Below are positions 11,964 through 23,538 of a stretch of 64,000 bases of DNA, in pieces. The stretch spans positions 690,808 through 754,807 of the forward strand of contig MU277671.1 of NCBI GenBank assembly GCA_022385805.1, written 5' to 3'. Each line of letters starts with the position of its first letter. Within the stretch, counting starts at the first letter, position 1. The DNA is from Pilatotrama ljubarskyi. Its lineage: Eukaryota; Basidiomycota; Agaricomycetes; Polyporales; Polyporaceae. The notes beneath the pieces are model-generated. The model was not told where the DNA came from, ran no database searches, and worked only from the letters and a program-made list of their open reading frames with translations. Made by a program: the position numbers and the translations under genes.

Positions 11964-12017
11964 ACGCGTCGCGACGCGGTCGACCCTGACGCGTCTTGCC
12001 TTTCGCCGTCGACGCGT
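11964..12017 (+). promoter_or_regulatory. Triple ACGCGT (MluI cell-cycle box-like) cluster
   Basis: Three ACGCGT hexamers lie at 11964-11969, 11989-11994 and 12012-12017, the last 70 bp before the ATG at 12088. The first sits inside a 14-bp palindrome, CGCGTCGCGACGCG. ACGCGT is the binding site of the G1/S factor MBF in yeasts and is thought to be conserved in basidiomycetes. Binding here is inferred from sequence only. Confidence 0.5.
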
Positions 12018-12087
12018 CGTCCTGGTTCAACTTCCAAGACCGCAGACCGCGCTTCTTCCATAACTTTCGTCCCGCAAACTGTGGGCC

Positions 12088-15000
12088 ATGGAGCCAGATT
12101 TTGTGCGTGAGCAGGTGAAGAATATCTGGCGAGTTGTCGCGTCGAACGCGAAGCTGATCTCGGAGAGGAAACTCTCGGTACTAGAGGTATGCCTGTTTTT
12201 TTGCGCGTCGCACTGGAGGGTTCCGAACGCGACTGGCAGGGCGCGTTTGTCGATACGGCCTTTGTGGTGAATCAGGTTTGTTCGCTACATGATGCTGTCA
12301 GCGACAGCGTGAACATGCACGCTGCGCACGGGCGTGATCGCCAGGTAATGCTCATCAATACTGTCTCCAGAGACATCTTCCGTATCTGACTATATTCGCC
12401 CTCTAGTTTGTCATCATGAAGCCCGAGTTCTTGAACCAGCAGGGCAGAGCGCTGCAAGCCGTCATAGAGGATAGCGCACGACTGCAGGATCAAAGCAGGA
12501 CCGCATTTCCCGGAGTAGGTCGCGAGCTGATATCTATGGGTCCTACGGAGATCCGCTCATCTTCCTCCAGCTCAGAAGCCTCAGTGATGGATTCGTGCTG
12601 GAGCTGGTCGAGAACTTGCGCGACGTCGTGCGTGACAACGCTACCATAGCCCTAGAACGCCAGCTCCAGCCCAACGCGGTACGGTTATATGGCATCTCGG
12701 ATATGACATTGCGTCTGACGGCCGCCTGCAGCTGTCCATGTGCAGGCCAGATTCCGTGTTCCGCCTGGTAGCATCGTTTCAGTGCGCGCTGGTTGGGTAC
12801 TTTCAGCAAGCCAGAAGCGCAGCGGCTCTGCAGGAACACGTGAGCACCACCCCGCTGCTGGACAATGCATTCCTACGCCTGGCGTGGACTGACCATATTG
12901 ACTAGAGACTTGCAGCAGAACGGGCTTGCGCGGACTCCGAGGCACGGGCGGACGCGATGTCCGCCGAGAAGGCTGCGGCCGAAGCCAAAATCGCCGAGTT
13001 ACAAGCGTCCCTGGCTGCCTTGCAGAGTGAAGTCGACCAGCTGAAAGCGGATGCGAAAGAAGCAGAAGATGCTACACAAGTTCGCATATTCAAGCTTGAG
13101 GAGGAATTAGCGTCAATATCTTCCGCGCGTCTCAGCTGCGATCCCATGGTGAGTCATGGTTCAGGGTATTGGACCACGGCGGGCGTGTACTCCCGTAACG
13201 TGTTGCAGTCATCAAAACTCGAGGCCGAGTTGACCAGCCTGCGGGAAGAACATAAGAACATCATCAAGACGTGCGAGGAGCAGCGCGATGCTGCTGCCTT
13301 GGCCGTTCGACAAGTCTTGGTCGTGGTGAATGAGAAGCAGCAGCTTCAGACTGAGCGCGACAGACTTGCTACCGAGATATCCGACCTCCACCAGGCTCAC
13401 CAGGCCTTTAGCCTCGCCCGTGCCCGGGAGCACGAGAAAATGATCGAGGAGGTCTGTATGCGGTCATCAAAAATGCTTAGCAGCCCTGCTGACTCTTTCC
13501 TCGTAGACTGCTCGTCTGCAGGGTTCGCTGCGCGAACACGAGGCAGCCGCGAACTCAAAATGCGAAGAAAACAAGATGCTCAAGGCGGCTCTGGACAGCG
13601 TGAAGGCGGACCTTCATGCCACCAATAACCAAGTTAGTCATCACCCGCCACCTGCTATCATATTGACCAAACCGAACTGCTCGCTAGCTAACAGCTACCG
13701 TGATCCAATGCGACAGCTGGAAGGCCATGCTAGACGACGTCACGTCGCGCCATGCAACCGAACTGGATGCAGTTCGACAAGCCGCCGCTCGGCGTCAGGA
13801 GATCGCGGATAACCTGGTATGCCGTCCAGAATGGTTGCAAGTCGGCAGTCCTTGATGACCACCACACATGCAGTTGAGTGGTGCGGTGAAGAAAATCGAA
13901 GAACTAGAGAACCAGCTTCGCCGTAAGAATGAACAGGTACGCAGTCCTGTGACGACCGAGGAATGCACCGTATAAACGCATGAGTAGATCTCGGCCCTGC
14001 CTGAAATTGCCGCACGCATAGCTCAACAAGCGGCTGCTGTCCCAATACCTAAGGCCCCGGCCTCGCCACCACCTTCGTCGAGGAAGAGGACGTCCGCGGG
14101 CGCGCAGAGGCCCGTAACTGCCGCGTCTTCATCCAGCGGAGGTGTCTGGGCAGGCGACCTAAGTACACATGGTTCTCCCATGCCTGCAGACCGCGTCAAA
14201 GAGCTTGCAGCGTTTCCAGAGGTCGCAGTGGGTTTTGGTTCTGGGCAAAGCACTCCTGTTGTCTTCACTCGCCAATCGCTCAGTAATATACTCGGAGGTT
14301 CGATCCAGGGGCTCATTGTTCGGTAACCGATCCTGAAAGGTGCTTCGTCACTTGTCGCTGACGTGTTCTCATCCGCGTAGCTGTACTCAAAGTGCGACCA
14401 CGCTAGCGCGCAAGCACGAGATCCAGGAGTATCTCTGCCCCAACATGGACCACAACGCCTGGTCGCCCGCGGGACCGGGGAAGCATGGCTACATGCAAGT
14501 GGGCTTGGGCAGGGACCGCAAGTTCTTCAACGAGGGCGACTACCGGCACGTCTTCGTCGGGGCCGGGAAGCACTTCCTCTACTGCGGCTGGTACCATGTC
14601 ATCCGCGTCGACCCGCTCTCCAAGGAGGAGTGGGCTACGCTCCCGCCGAAGGTACGTGCCTCAGTATCCTTCTCGCTCGGAACAGCTGCCCACCGGCTGC
14701 CCACACAGGTCCAGAGTACCTATTCGGAGACGACGGTGAACAAGGAAAAGAACAAGGACCTCAAATCCGCACAGCAGGTCCTCTCGATGTACAACTCGGG
14801 GGAGCTGCGTGCGCCGTGCGTGCGCTTGCAGTGCGTCAAGTTCGACGCCGCGTTTTACCAGGAGCTCGTCCGCGCCAATGACCAGTTCTTCGAGCACAAG
14901 CCTCGACCGATGCCGCCTTCTTCGGCAGGTGGCAGCTCCGCCAAGAGACGCCGGATCGCGGAAGTCGAAGAGAAGACCAAAGACGAGGGGAGCGAGGACC

Positions 15001-15384
15001 AAGTCAGCCTCGCCTTGGCAGTAGGATTGGCTCGCTCTGCAGCCTCCGCGCCCTCGGCTGCTTCTGCTTCTTCCTCCATGTCCCTCCCTGACAAGCGCCA
15101 CGTTGGCCAGCACCCCAAGCGTCGCGACGACTGCCTCACCATTTCCCCATCCATCTGCTGACGACACCGTGGCGCCTCGGATGAGCTCGACAACTAGACA
15201 GACCAGATCTGCGACAGGTAGTCAAGGGGCTCAGTCTGTGTCTCTCAAATTGCGCATCCTTGGTGGAAAAGCCATGGATCGCTCCCAGGCGAACCAATCG
15301 CAGCCACTGTCAGACCCGGATGAAGCAGACGAGTCGGAGTTGTCCTCGGCCTCGGACGACGACGATATGTATGCGGACTACTAG
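12088..15384 (+). CDS. Coiled-coil protein with DUF6697-like C-terminal domain
   Basis: This is a many-exon protein of unknown function. It starts at 12088 (MEPDFVREQVKNIWRVVASN). Middle exons form a long coiled coil (KAAAEAKIAELQASLAALQ, KLEAELTSLREEHKNIIKTC, KKIEELENQLRRKNEQ), followed by a Ser/Pro linker. The C-terminal globular domain begins LARKHEIQEYLCPNMDHNAW and includes HVFVGAGKHFLYCGWYHVIR, PLSKEEWATLPPKVQSTYSE and RLQCVKFDAAFYQELVRAN. I recall this pattern as a fungal domain of unknown function (DUF6697). An NLS-like KRRRIAEVEEK comes after it. The end is uncertain: the frame closes at 15161, but the +2-shifted frame is open from 15025 and ends at 15384 in a convincing acidic tail (SELSSASDDDDMYADY). 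A small intron or a sequencing indel would join them; I could not find a clean splice pair. The three upstream ACGCGT motifs hint at G1/S expression. Confidence 0.65.
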
Positions 15385-15555
15385 GATGCTGACCCTGCTC
15401 TCGAACTGCTGAAAACCTTGCTATCGTTGCCTTATTGCTCATGTATATGCTTTGTGCCCGTAGTGTTGACCCCCGTACTCTCCGTGTAATTCCACCGTGT
15501 GCTGTAGAATACATCTTGCATTGTTCCATACTGTTCGTATAATGTACATACTGCC

Positions 15556-16666
15556 TCAGGTAGGGTTGACCTGCGACATTCTGCTATTTCTGCTATTGAA
15601 ATGCTGCACAGCATCCAGCTTCCCATTCTCGAATCTCTCAAGGCTGTCTGCTGCGGCGCCCACGGCCACCTGCGGGTCGCCTCGGATGAGGCCCTGCATG
15701 GTGTGCTTGGTGAACTCGTCGAGAGGCATCCACGCTTTCGACAGCGAGGGCGTCGTGCCTTGGTCTGATGATGCAGCGTCAGCTGAGGCCCCTCGCAACA
15801 GACTGAGAGCACTCACGGTCATGCAACTCGGATTCGACCAACCTAAGTGAGGGTAATGATCAACTACTCGGGCTGCGCTGAGGAGAGCTGACTGCCACTC
15901 ACGGTGGAAGAATCTCTATGACCTTGACCTTTGTGTTTGACAGTTGGTAGCGCAAGGACATGTCAAGACTGTGCAGCGCGGCTTTGGTAGCACAGTAGTT
16001 CGGAACCCTGGCGTACGGCATGATAGACAGGCCGGAGGTGATGGGGATAATGAACGACGGTCGCCCCTCGTCCTAACAGGATGAAGGCCGATGCGGCACA
16101 AGGTCAATGCGGCACGACGCTGCAGTGGCTCAAATGCTTACGCTGAGCTTGAGGAAGTGAGGCAAGAACAGCACGATCAGCTTGAAGATGGAGATGTAGT
16201 TGGTCGTTATCTCGTCCTGGAATTCTGAAGGGTGCTCGGTTGAGTCAAGCGTTTATACGACACCACGATGGGGTGAACAACGACATACTGCTGATGTCAA
16301 TCGTCTCTGGCTTAGTGAAATCAAAGATGTGCTGAATGCCAGATGAGAATATGACCGCATCGAGCTGCATGCGAGTGAGCACGTAAATAGTCCGGATCAC
16401 AACTGAGTGCACCGTACGTCTGGGTACTTGGAGAGTGTATCGTTGACAAACTCTCTGAGTTTCTCCTCACTCGCGGTGATATCCACGCGAGCAGTTCTGA
16501 TCCTCTCGCCTTGCTTGCTCAGTTCATCGAGCCGTTCCTGGCGGCGTCCGGAGACGATGACGGTCGGCTTGGACTCGAGGCCGTGGATGGCAAGGGCAAG
16601 GGCGCGTCCTATGCCGGATGTAGCACCGAGGACGAGCACGCATTTCGCGTCTTTAATGCCTGGCAT
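15556..16666 (-). CDS. Short-chain dehydrogenase/reductase
   Basis: This is an NAD(P)-dependent oxidoreductase of the classical SDR fold. The start at 16666 (MPGIKDAKCVLVLGATSGIG) carries the TGxxxGIG-type cofactor motif (GATSGIGRAL), and SGRRQERLDEL marks the end of beta-2. Later short exons give LDAVIFSSGIQHIFDFT (the NAG-equivalent region), ITSGLSIMPYARVPNYCATK with the catalytic Ser and YxxxK, and KVIEILPP. The C-terminal part (WMPLDEFTKHTMQGLIRG) resembles DltE-like SDRs. The substrate cannot be told. There are about five exons. An in-frame ATG at 16708 would add 14 residues. It is divergent from the TTC1-type gene across about 290 bp. Confidence 0.82.
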
Positions 16667-16954
16667 GGTGAGGTGGAGAGCAGGAAGAGACGTTGGTGCA
16701 GAGCGCATACCCCATGGCTCACGCCGTATATATAGTGGTTGGCAAAGAGAAGAAGTCCTGGAAGAATATATCTACAGCCTGAGCGTGTGTCCGATGCGAC
16801 GATGGACGCATCCTATGACGGCATCCGTCCTTGCCTCTCGATATAGCAGGCGCTTACCGGAGCACACACACCTGACCCACTCCCATTTCCGACCCGTACA
16901 GGTGCATACGCATACTACTAACTGCACTCAAGTGCTACGTCCTATATACCGGCA

Positions 16955-18052
16955 ATGGCCAGTGGCAACACGGAGCAGCCCTTGGAACACGGGGTGGACA
17001 CGTCTGCATCATCCACAGCGTCTGAGAACCTGACCAGCGTGGATACTACTGAACATATCAAGGTATGCCGACTACCGTGGACGCATAGTCACGTTGATCA
17101 TTGACCGGTTCCGACCGACCCAGAAATGTCTGAGTGATGCCGATGACCTGAAGCAAGAGGGGAACGAGCACTTCCGCGCAAAGCGGTGGGACGAGGCACT
17201 TGCTTCGTACCGGGCTGCCCTCGGACGCCTTCCCAAACGCCGCAGCTCTCCCCAAGCTGCAGCAAAGGGCAAGGCACGAGCCACAGACGAAGTGGAAGGC
17301 GATGCATCGGAAGACGACACAGATGTGGACGCGCATGTGGCCGAGGAAGAGGCAGACCATGAGACGATCACCACCAATTCCGAGCTCGACGCAGAATGCA
17401 CGAAGGCGAGAGCCGTCCTCAACGCCAACATAGCTGCATGTTTCATGAAGCTGGTGAGACTTTCTCCGCGCTGTTTTACTTGGGGTAGCTTAGTATGCCA
17501 ACCTAGACCGAGTACAAGGAGGTCGTTTTGGCATGCACAGAAGGTTAGTAGCATCCATATGCGAAATGCTGCTTGCCTGGAATTCATGGTACGCTGCTCA
17601 GCTCTCAAGGATGATCCACGCTACGTAAAAGCTCTACAACGAAGAGCATCCGCCAACGAGCAGATTGGCTCGTGGTCATCTCTATCGAGTGCACAGGAAG
17701 GTGAGCCATCGCGTTCCGCCCTTGAATGCCTGATTGCACAACTCAAAGAACCCGCTTGTCAGACTACAAGCTGCTCGTTGAGATCCTACCGCCCACATCT
17801 CCAGACTTGGTCAGCATACGTCGGTCATTGGCAGCCCTGCCGCCTCGTATCGAGGCGGCTCAGAAGCGCGAGACCGCGGAAATGCTCGACAAACTGAAGG
17901 GTCTTGGTAATAGCATATTAGGTAAGACGCGATCGTCTCTGGGCCTGCATATCCTACATCTCTCGTCGGCAGGAAACTTCGGGTTATCGACGGACAACTT
18001 CCAGTTCGTGCCCAATGGACAAGGGGGCTACTCTATGAATTTCGTTCGTTGA
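16955..18052 (+). CDS. TTC1-like tetratricopeptide repeat protein
   Basis: This is a homologue of TPR protein 1 (TTC1), an adaptor that in animals binds Hsp70/Hsp90 and G-alpha subunits. Exon 1 (MASGNTEQPLEHGVDTSASS) is followed by a TPR start, ADDLKQEGNEHFRAKRWDEA. An acidic insert comes next, then TPR residues ARAVLNANIAACFMKL, ALKDDPRYVKALQRRASANE and a third repeat. The C-terminal family signature is clear: AEMLDKLKGLGNSILG, then NFGLSTDNFQFVPNGQGGY and SMNFVR. About six exons, several very short (one encodes EYKEVVLACTE). The length is near 270 residues, typical of fungal members. The client in fungi is not known to me. Confidence 0.85.
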
Positions 18053-18549
18053 TCGCCAATCATAATAAGTAGGGTATACCAAGTGCTTTAGATACCGTCA
18101 AGCTCCGTACTGTCCACCTTCCTTGACGTAAGGCCTCGAATACACCATGATAGATGAAGATTCCCAGCGTTCTGTAGCAGCATCATTACACCAGCTTGAG
18201 ACTGAAATAAGACTCGCTGCTCAGCTGGAGACTGGAGTGTGTCCTTCCGGATAGACGGGCCGCCAATGCCGATGGACTCACCTTCAGGCGCTTGTGCGCG
18301 AGAGGGTGCGCGAGATTCACCACCAAGGGTCCTGAACACCACCACTTCTCGTCAACCATAAAAATGTGCCCGCGATCGTCTCTTACCCTAGCAACGCTTG
18401 GAGAGCAACCCCCACCATCCCTCTCTCGAGCGTTCTTATAGTCTGGGACTCAGTCCACACGCGTGCGTCGTCTCCGGTAGACCACTCCATGACCACTCTG
18501 CTCTTGCTGACCCTGCACCGTGAACGCACGCATCTGCAGTGATTCAAGT
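18053..18549. other. Intergenic region before the F-box-like tandem
   Basis: About 500 bp between the TTC1-type stop and the first F-box-like gene. No RNA gene, repeat or convincing exon seen. Confidence 0.55.
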
Positions 18550-20019
18550 ATGCCGACAGCAACCCTCAATGCGGATATAATTTCCCTGATTGCCTCCTTT
18601 GCGCCGCGTTGTGCCATCCCGACGATGATGCAGGCGAGTCGCATCTTCTACCACGAAGGTCCAAAGGCACTATTGCGCGACGGTGCGGTACTCGAGACCG
18701 ACGAGGATATTGTCAAGTTTGTCCGGTTCATACGCGCAGAGGATGGCAGCCGCTCTCGATACCTCACACGCCTGAACCTCGCATTCACGCCCGGAGAAGT
18801 CGTGGGCGAAGACTCTGCCAGGCTCCTCGCTCGGTGTCTCCAGTCGTCGTCCTTCGACAACCTTCGTATTCTATCCATTACCGCGGCAGAAGAGACCTTC
18901 GGGATCCATGCTTGCTTACTCGTCGCTCTGAAGACCCTCTCAACCGTCCAAGACCTCGCTATAGACGAGTGTGGAGTCCTCACATGTACCCTCGTCAGGG
19001 ACCTGGGGTCGAGCATGCGTTCTGTTATGCTGGCCTATGACAACGATCTACCAACAGATGCGGCGCCCATCGAGCAGGCCCACCCTCTCGCCTTGCTTCA
19101 GAACTCGTGCGATAACCTGGAATCCCTCGACATCACGTTCATGAGCAGGCCTCTCCCTAGGTCTCTCTATCCCCCGTCGTATCCCAAAGTGCACGCGTTC
19201 TCGCTCGGCTGGTGTTGGCACCCCGACCTCTCTCCCTACGTCCACGCCTTCCCGAACCTGCGATCGCTCACGTTCGACACTATGTACGACGATTTGAACC
19301 TGGACAGCCTCGAGCCTCTCGCACGGTTCCGACTCCCAAATCGCATGGCGCAGCTTCAGCACGGTTCGTGGAGGGCCCTCGACAGGGTTCACGGCACCCT
19401 CGGCGACGTCTATGTGAGCGGCCTCACGTGTCCCGTCCGAGACCTCGAGCTGCTCATGAAGGAAGAGACCTACGAGATGCTCTGCGACGTCTTGAACGAT
19501 ACGCGTCCTTCCAGCCTATCGCTCAGCTCCGGCAGGGCGGGCGCACTGGAAGCAACAACGGGCCTCCTGGCTGTACTCGAGACGACGGGTGCCAGGAACA
19601 TGAAGGCGCTCAAGTTGGACCTCAACATTCCTCCTGAAGACAAGGACATGGATGTTTCTGCCGGGCTGGTCAGTACATGGCTGATCGCATCTATTGAAAC
19701 TGTTATACTGACACTCTGTGTATAGGAGGCACTCCTCGCATCGCTCAAGGACACGCCGCTTCAGACACTCGAATTGGCGTTCACCTGCTACGAGTTGCCG
19801 GAGAGAATGACGGGAGAGCGATTTGGCATGGAGTCTGCCCTTCCGCTGTGTCCCGTGGAGCGCTACTTGGAAGACATGGACCTGGACGCGGTCGGTCGTC
19901 AATGCCTCTCGAAAGTGCCTACTCTGGAGGTGGCCAAAGTGATGGTCACAGGGCATCGTACATGCAGACGCGGCGCGTCAGTCGTTCGAAGAGCGGATGT
20001 GAGGCAGGATCAACGCTGA
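18550..20019 (+). CDS. F-box-like / leucine-rich protein, tandem copy 1
   Basis: This is a basidiomycete-type F-box-like protein, presumably a substrate adaptor, but with a weak F-box. The N-terminus (LNADIISLIASFAPRCAIPT, QASRIFYHEGPKALLRDGAV) aligns with the second copy at 21771. The body is irregular leucine-rich repeats (LRILSITAAEETFGIHACL, LESLDITFMS, FPNLRSLTFDTMYDDLNLD). A single intron near the 3' end (GTCAGT at about 19669 to TATAG at 19725) splits the last two repeats, giving EALLASLKDTPLQTLELAF. The start at 18550 (MPTATLNADI) is preferred; an in-frame ATG lies at 18520. The family is fast-evolving in Agaricomycetes, and no substrate can be proposed. Confidence 0.75.
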
Positions 20020-20332
20020 GTGAGTTGGAGGTGCAACTCTTCAGTCTGTTCGTGGCTGACATACGACCAAAGATTGAGCACTGTGACCGTGCCACTTGCG
20101 AGACCACTGCAGTGCGGCACTCCTTGTCGGATCGCCTGAATCCACGAATGGATGTTCGCGAGGAGCGCGGGCGAAAACGCCCCTTATATACCAAACGTTC
20201 GTTCTACTCGTAAACATCGTTTTGGATGTAATAATGCAATTTTCTCTGCTGCACTCACTGCTGGAGAGCTGAAGGATACGAACATTCCTACCCAAAACTT
20301 CACCGCTCCCGCCTCACTACATAGACTACTTA

Positions 20333-20340
20333 CTTTGTGC
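20333..20340 (+). repeat. Left target-site duplication, CTTTGTGC
   Basis: The 8 bp immediately left of the transposon are repeated exactly at 21428-21435, immediately right of it. An 8-bp duplication is the mark of hAT-superfamily insertion. Confidence 0.88.
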
Positions 20341-21427
20341 TAGGGCTCCGCATCGTACGGATACGCTGACGGCGTAATTCGCACGGTACGATACGCCCCG
20401 GACGGAGAACAGAGAACAGATCGATTAGAACCGACTACGTTACATATTGCAACTCAGGTAGTAGGATAAGAATCCGCCACCTGGACGGCTCAGAGGCCGG
20501 GCGGATGGGCGTCAAATTGTACGCCGAACCGCCGTAGTCGTATTACGGCCGTAAATTACGCGTACGGGCGTCGTATCCGGGACTGGGGCAGACGCCAATG
20601 GAGAACCAGCAGTAGACCGCTGTAGTAGAGNNNNNNNNNNNNNNNNNNNNNNNNNNNNNNNNNNNNNNNNNNNNNNNNNNNNNNNNNNNNNNNNNNNNNN
20701 NNNNNNNNNNNNNNNNNNNNNNNNNNNNNNNNNNNNNNNNNNNNNNNNNNNNNNNNNNNNNNNNNCGCAAGTTGGAAGTGTACAAGCCAGGAGTGTATAA
20801 CTCGTGTGGGGCGGTTTAAACCGCTTGCAAATACACTCTAATGTCAGAATCAACTGAACCCAGTAACCCGCCAGGGGTCACATCCCATTTCACTTGAGTA
20901 GGGACCATCAGCAACTAGCCGTGCCGATGTGTAATATTGTAGCACACAAACCACCCAAAAAGTCAGGACAATACATGCATCATGGAACTTATAGCAACAA
21001 TCCTTGCAGATTGGAGCCGAAGTACAGAGTATTGAATTTGATACAGACCTTCAGTTTCCGTCACAGTGGAAGTACTAGTAGGGGGCTTCAAGCTCCAGAG
21101 TTAGGCGCCCGCAGCGCGCCCATCTGGCAGCAGCTTCAACGGCTCGCAAACAGTTCGTGAGTGCCCGATCATGTCATGGTATATCATTCAATGATCATCC
21201 CAATCCGTTGAATCGAAAAAAGTGCATTCATTACAGACTGGATTTGGTGAAGATGGGTACACGGAACCGGCGTACGTGCGGCTATACGGCGTATAGATAC
21301 GGTTACGCTCACAGCCCGGCCGGAGGGATCCGAGACTTCGCGGGGGCGCGGGAACCGTAAATACGGAGCCGCCGTAACCCAATACGTCCGCGTTACGCCG
21401 TAAATTCCGCTACGATGCGGAGCCCTA
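20341..21427. mobile_element. Non-autonomous hAT-type DNA transposon
   Basis: The element has perfect 15-bp terminal inverted repeats (TAGGGCTCCGCATCG at the left, its inverse ending at 21427) and an 8-bp duplication CTTTGTGC on both sides. The TIR fits the hAT consensus YARNG. The total is 1087 bp including a 135-bp gap of unknown bases. Both ends carry subterminal motifs related to ACGGCGTA/TACGCCGT (for example GACGGCGTAATTC near 20370 and TTACGCCGTAAATTCC near 21398), the usual transposase-binding layout. No transposase frame is visible in the readable part, so it is probably a MITE-like or internally deleted copy. It lies between the two paralogous F-box-like genes. The exact duplication and identical termini suggest a fairly recent insertion. 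Confidence 0.88.
20631..20765. other. Assembly gap (135 N)
   Basis: A run of undetermined bases inside the hAT-type element. Its true length is unknown, and any transposase fragment here would be hidden. Confidence 0.99.
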
Positions 21428-21435
21428 CTTTGTGC
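21428..21435 (+). repeat. Right target-site duplication, CTTTGTGC
   Basis: Exact copy of 20333-20340; defines the right end of the transposon insertion. Confidence 0.88.
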
Positions 21436-21770
21436 CTGCACCTCCACACGATCACGTTCGAGCAAATGAGGCATTATGCAAGGGACTGATCGACGTATAC
21501 GTATACGTACATGTCATGTTCTACAAAGGAAGTGTCTTAGATCGTGACTTGCGCCTGCTTTGTTGAGGGACATATATACAGTATGTGATAAACCCGAAGT
21601 CTCGTCCCCTCTTCCTCGTCCACTTGCCCAAACCCGCAGAGCAGACCCTCGACAGTACTCGTCTGAGAGGCGCGTCTTGGTAGAGTGCCGATGTTTAGCA
21701 TTGGAGCTGGAGTGGTCTGGCTTATGGCCCCGCTTCGACAGATCCCGGATCCTCGTCCTCAACTCGGACC

Positions 21771-23262
21771 ATGGATCAGAGCCCCCTGCTCAGCTACGAT
21801 GTCCTTCTCGAGGTCGGGCAATTTGCCTCGCGCTCGACGCTGTCTGCTCTCATGAAGACATGCCGATTCCTCTATCACGAATGCGGGAAGACCATGGTCA
21901 GACGACGGGTGGTGATTGAGACTATCCCTGACCTCGCGTCCTTCCTGGCGTGCTTGAACGCCGAGAACGGTAGTCGTTGCCGATACCTCGAGCATCTTGT
22001 TCTTGACGTCGAGCTAGCTGGACTGTTCTTGCCCAGGTCCATAGCGCGCACTCTTTCCGATATCCTCACTCAGCAAACATTCCCATCCCTGACTACCCTC
22101 CGTCTGCATAACGCGGAAGAGATTCTACGCTCGCAACCCTCACTCCCCTCAGACTTTGCTTCGCTCAGCGCCCTCACCTCTCTCACTGTCAGCTCTGCCG
22201 GCTCGAAGACCATCTCGTTCCTGAAAGGCTTGCAGTCTCAGGACCTCCAGACTGTGGTGCTGAAGTACAAACCTGGCTTCGACCAACGACCTAACACACT
22301 GGAATCCTCCCACCCTCTCATGGCTCTCGAGAACTTCCGCTCCTCGCTAGAGACCGTCGAGGTCCACGGCTACGAGGCAGAGCTTCGTCGCGCACGGTTC
22401 CCCGAGCGGTATCCCCGCGTGCAAGAGCTGATTCTCAACAGCCCGGACTGTCCCCTCATCGCGCCTTACATCCATGCCTTTCCTGACCTGCGAAATCTGT
22501 CCATAACGACCGTCTTTGCTGATAGGCTCACCCCGGACAATCTGCCGAACGAGCTGGTCCTCATTGACGCGTTTCGTCGCGCCAATGTGGATGAGCAGGT
22601 CGGCTTCGGTTCATGGACGAAGCTGGAGACGGTGACGGGCACCGCGCCTGACATCTACCTGGCGGGCCTCCGCTGTGCGATCGAAGTCCTCTACTTGAAC
22701 GTCTGCACGTGGGATCCCTTCACGATGGTGTCCTCCATCCTCCGCGATGCGTCGGTCACTCGGTTGCACCTCTTTGTCCACATGATCGAAGCTCTCGACG
22801 AGGACGGCCTTCCTATGGTATTCCGTCAGCTGTCCGACTCGTCTCTTGAAGCCATCTCCCTACACGTGAAGCTCTGTTCCCAAGTAGAATGGGAAGAAGA
22901 CTTACGGACGGTCGTAGATCACGCTGCACTGGTAAGCCTCCCGTTTGTTCCGCCCGACAGACATTGCTAACTGCCCTCGCCAGGACTACCTCGTGGAGTC
23001 GCTTGCCTCCCTGCCCGTCCGGAAGTTGCACTTCGCGCTGCGCTGCGAAGACTCCGGATACACCGGAGAACCGCATAGTCCCCGGCCCTCGACCTCCTCG
23101 AAGGTATGCGGCGCCCAAAAGCTTCAAGACTTCGACTGCAACGCGTTTGCTCAGCGTCTTCTGTCAACGGTAGCCGCTGTGGAGCATGTCGATGTCAGAT
23201 TCATGTGCAGTCGCAAAGAAAGGGCCGTTGCGCGTAGGAACGGGAATGAAGCAATCCAGTAG
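21771..23262 (+). CDS. F-box-like / leucine-rich protein, tandem copy 2
   Basis: This is a paralogue of the gene at 18550, in the same orientation. The N-terminus (LLSYDVLLEVGQFASRSTLS, LMKTCRFLYHECGKTMVRRR) matches copy 1 in layout: F-box-like helices, then an ENGSRCRYLEHLVLD segment matching EDGSRSRYLTRLNLA. The LRR body includes PSLTTLRLHNAEEILRSQP, LTSLTVSSAG and FPDLRNLSITTVFADRL. A single intron (about 22932-22983, GTAAGC..CCAG) sits at the same relative place as in copy 1, giving DYLVESLASLPVRKLHFAL. The copies are clearly homologous but well diverged, so the duplication is not recent. The protein has about 480 residues. Role presumed to be SCF substrate adaptor; the F-box itself is weak. 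Confidence 0.76.
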
Positions 23263-23538
23263 ATACCCGGCTCATTAGCTGATTCCAAGTCTGCATCTGT
23301 CGCCGGATGTCTATAAGCTCACCGGCTATACCTTTGTCTGCTGCATCGCATAATATTGTAGACGAACCCGACGGTCCTACCGCAAGACCGGCAGTGCAAA
23401 GGATAGAACCAGTACTTCAGACGGCAAGCGTTGTCTCGAGGATGAGTCCAGCATGAAGTGAAGCGCCCTTACCCGCTGTAATATATGTAGTACTAGATAC
23501 CAGTAGAGCGTAGGGCAGTATCATATATGCACAATGCC

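Noticed and set aside
14290..14310. tRNA-like T-loop motif GGTTCGATCC
   Set aside because: It is inside the coding frame of the DUF6697-type protein (ILGGSIQG); no acceptor stem or anticodon arm is found around it.
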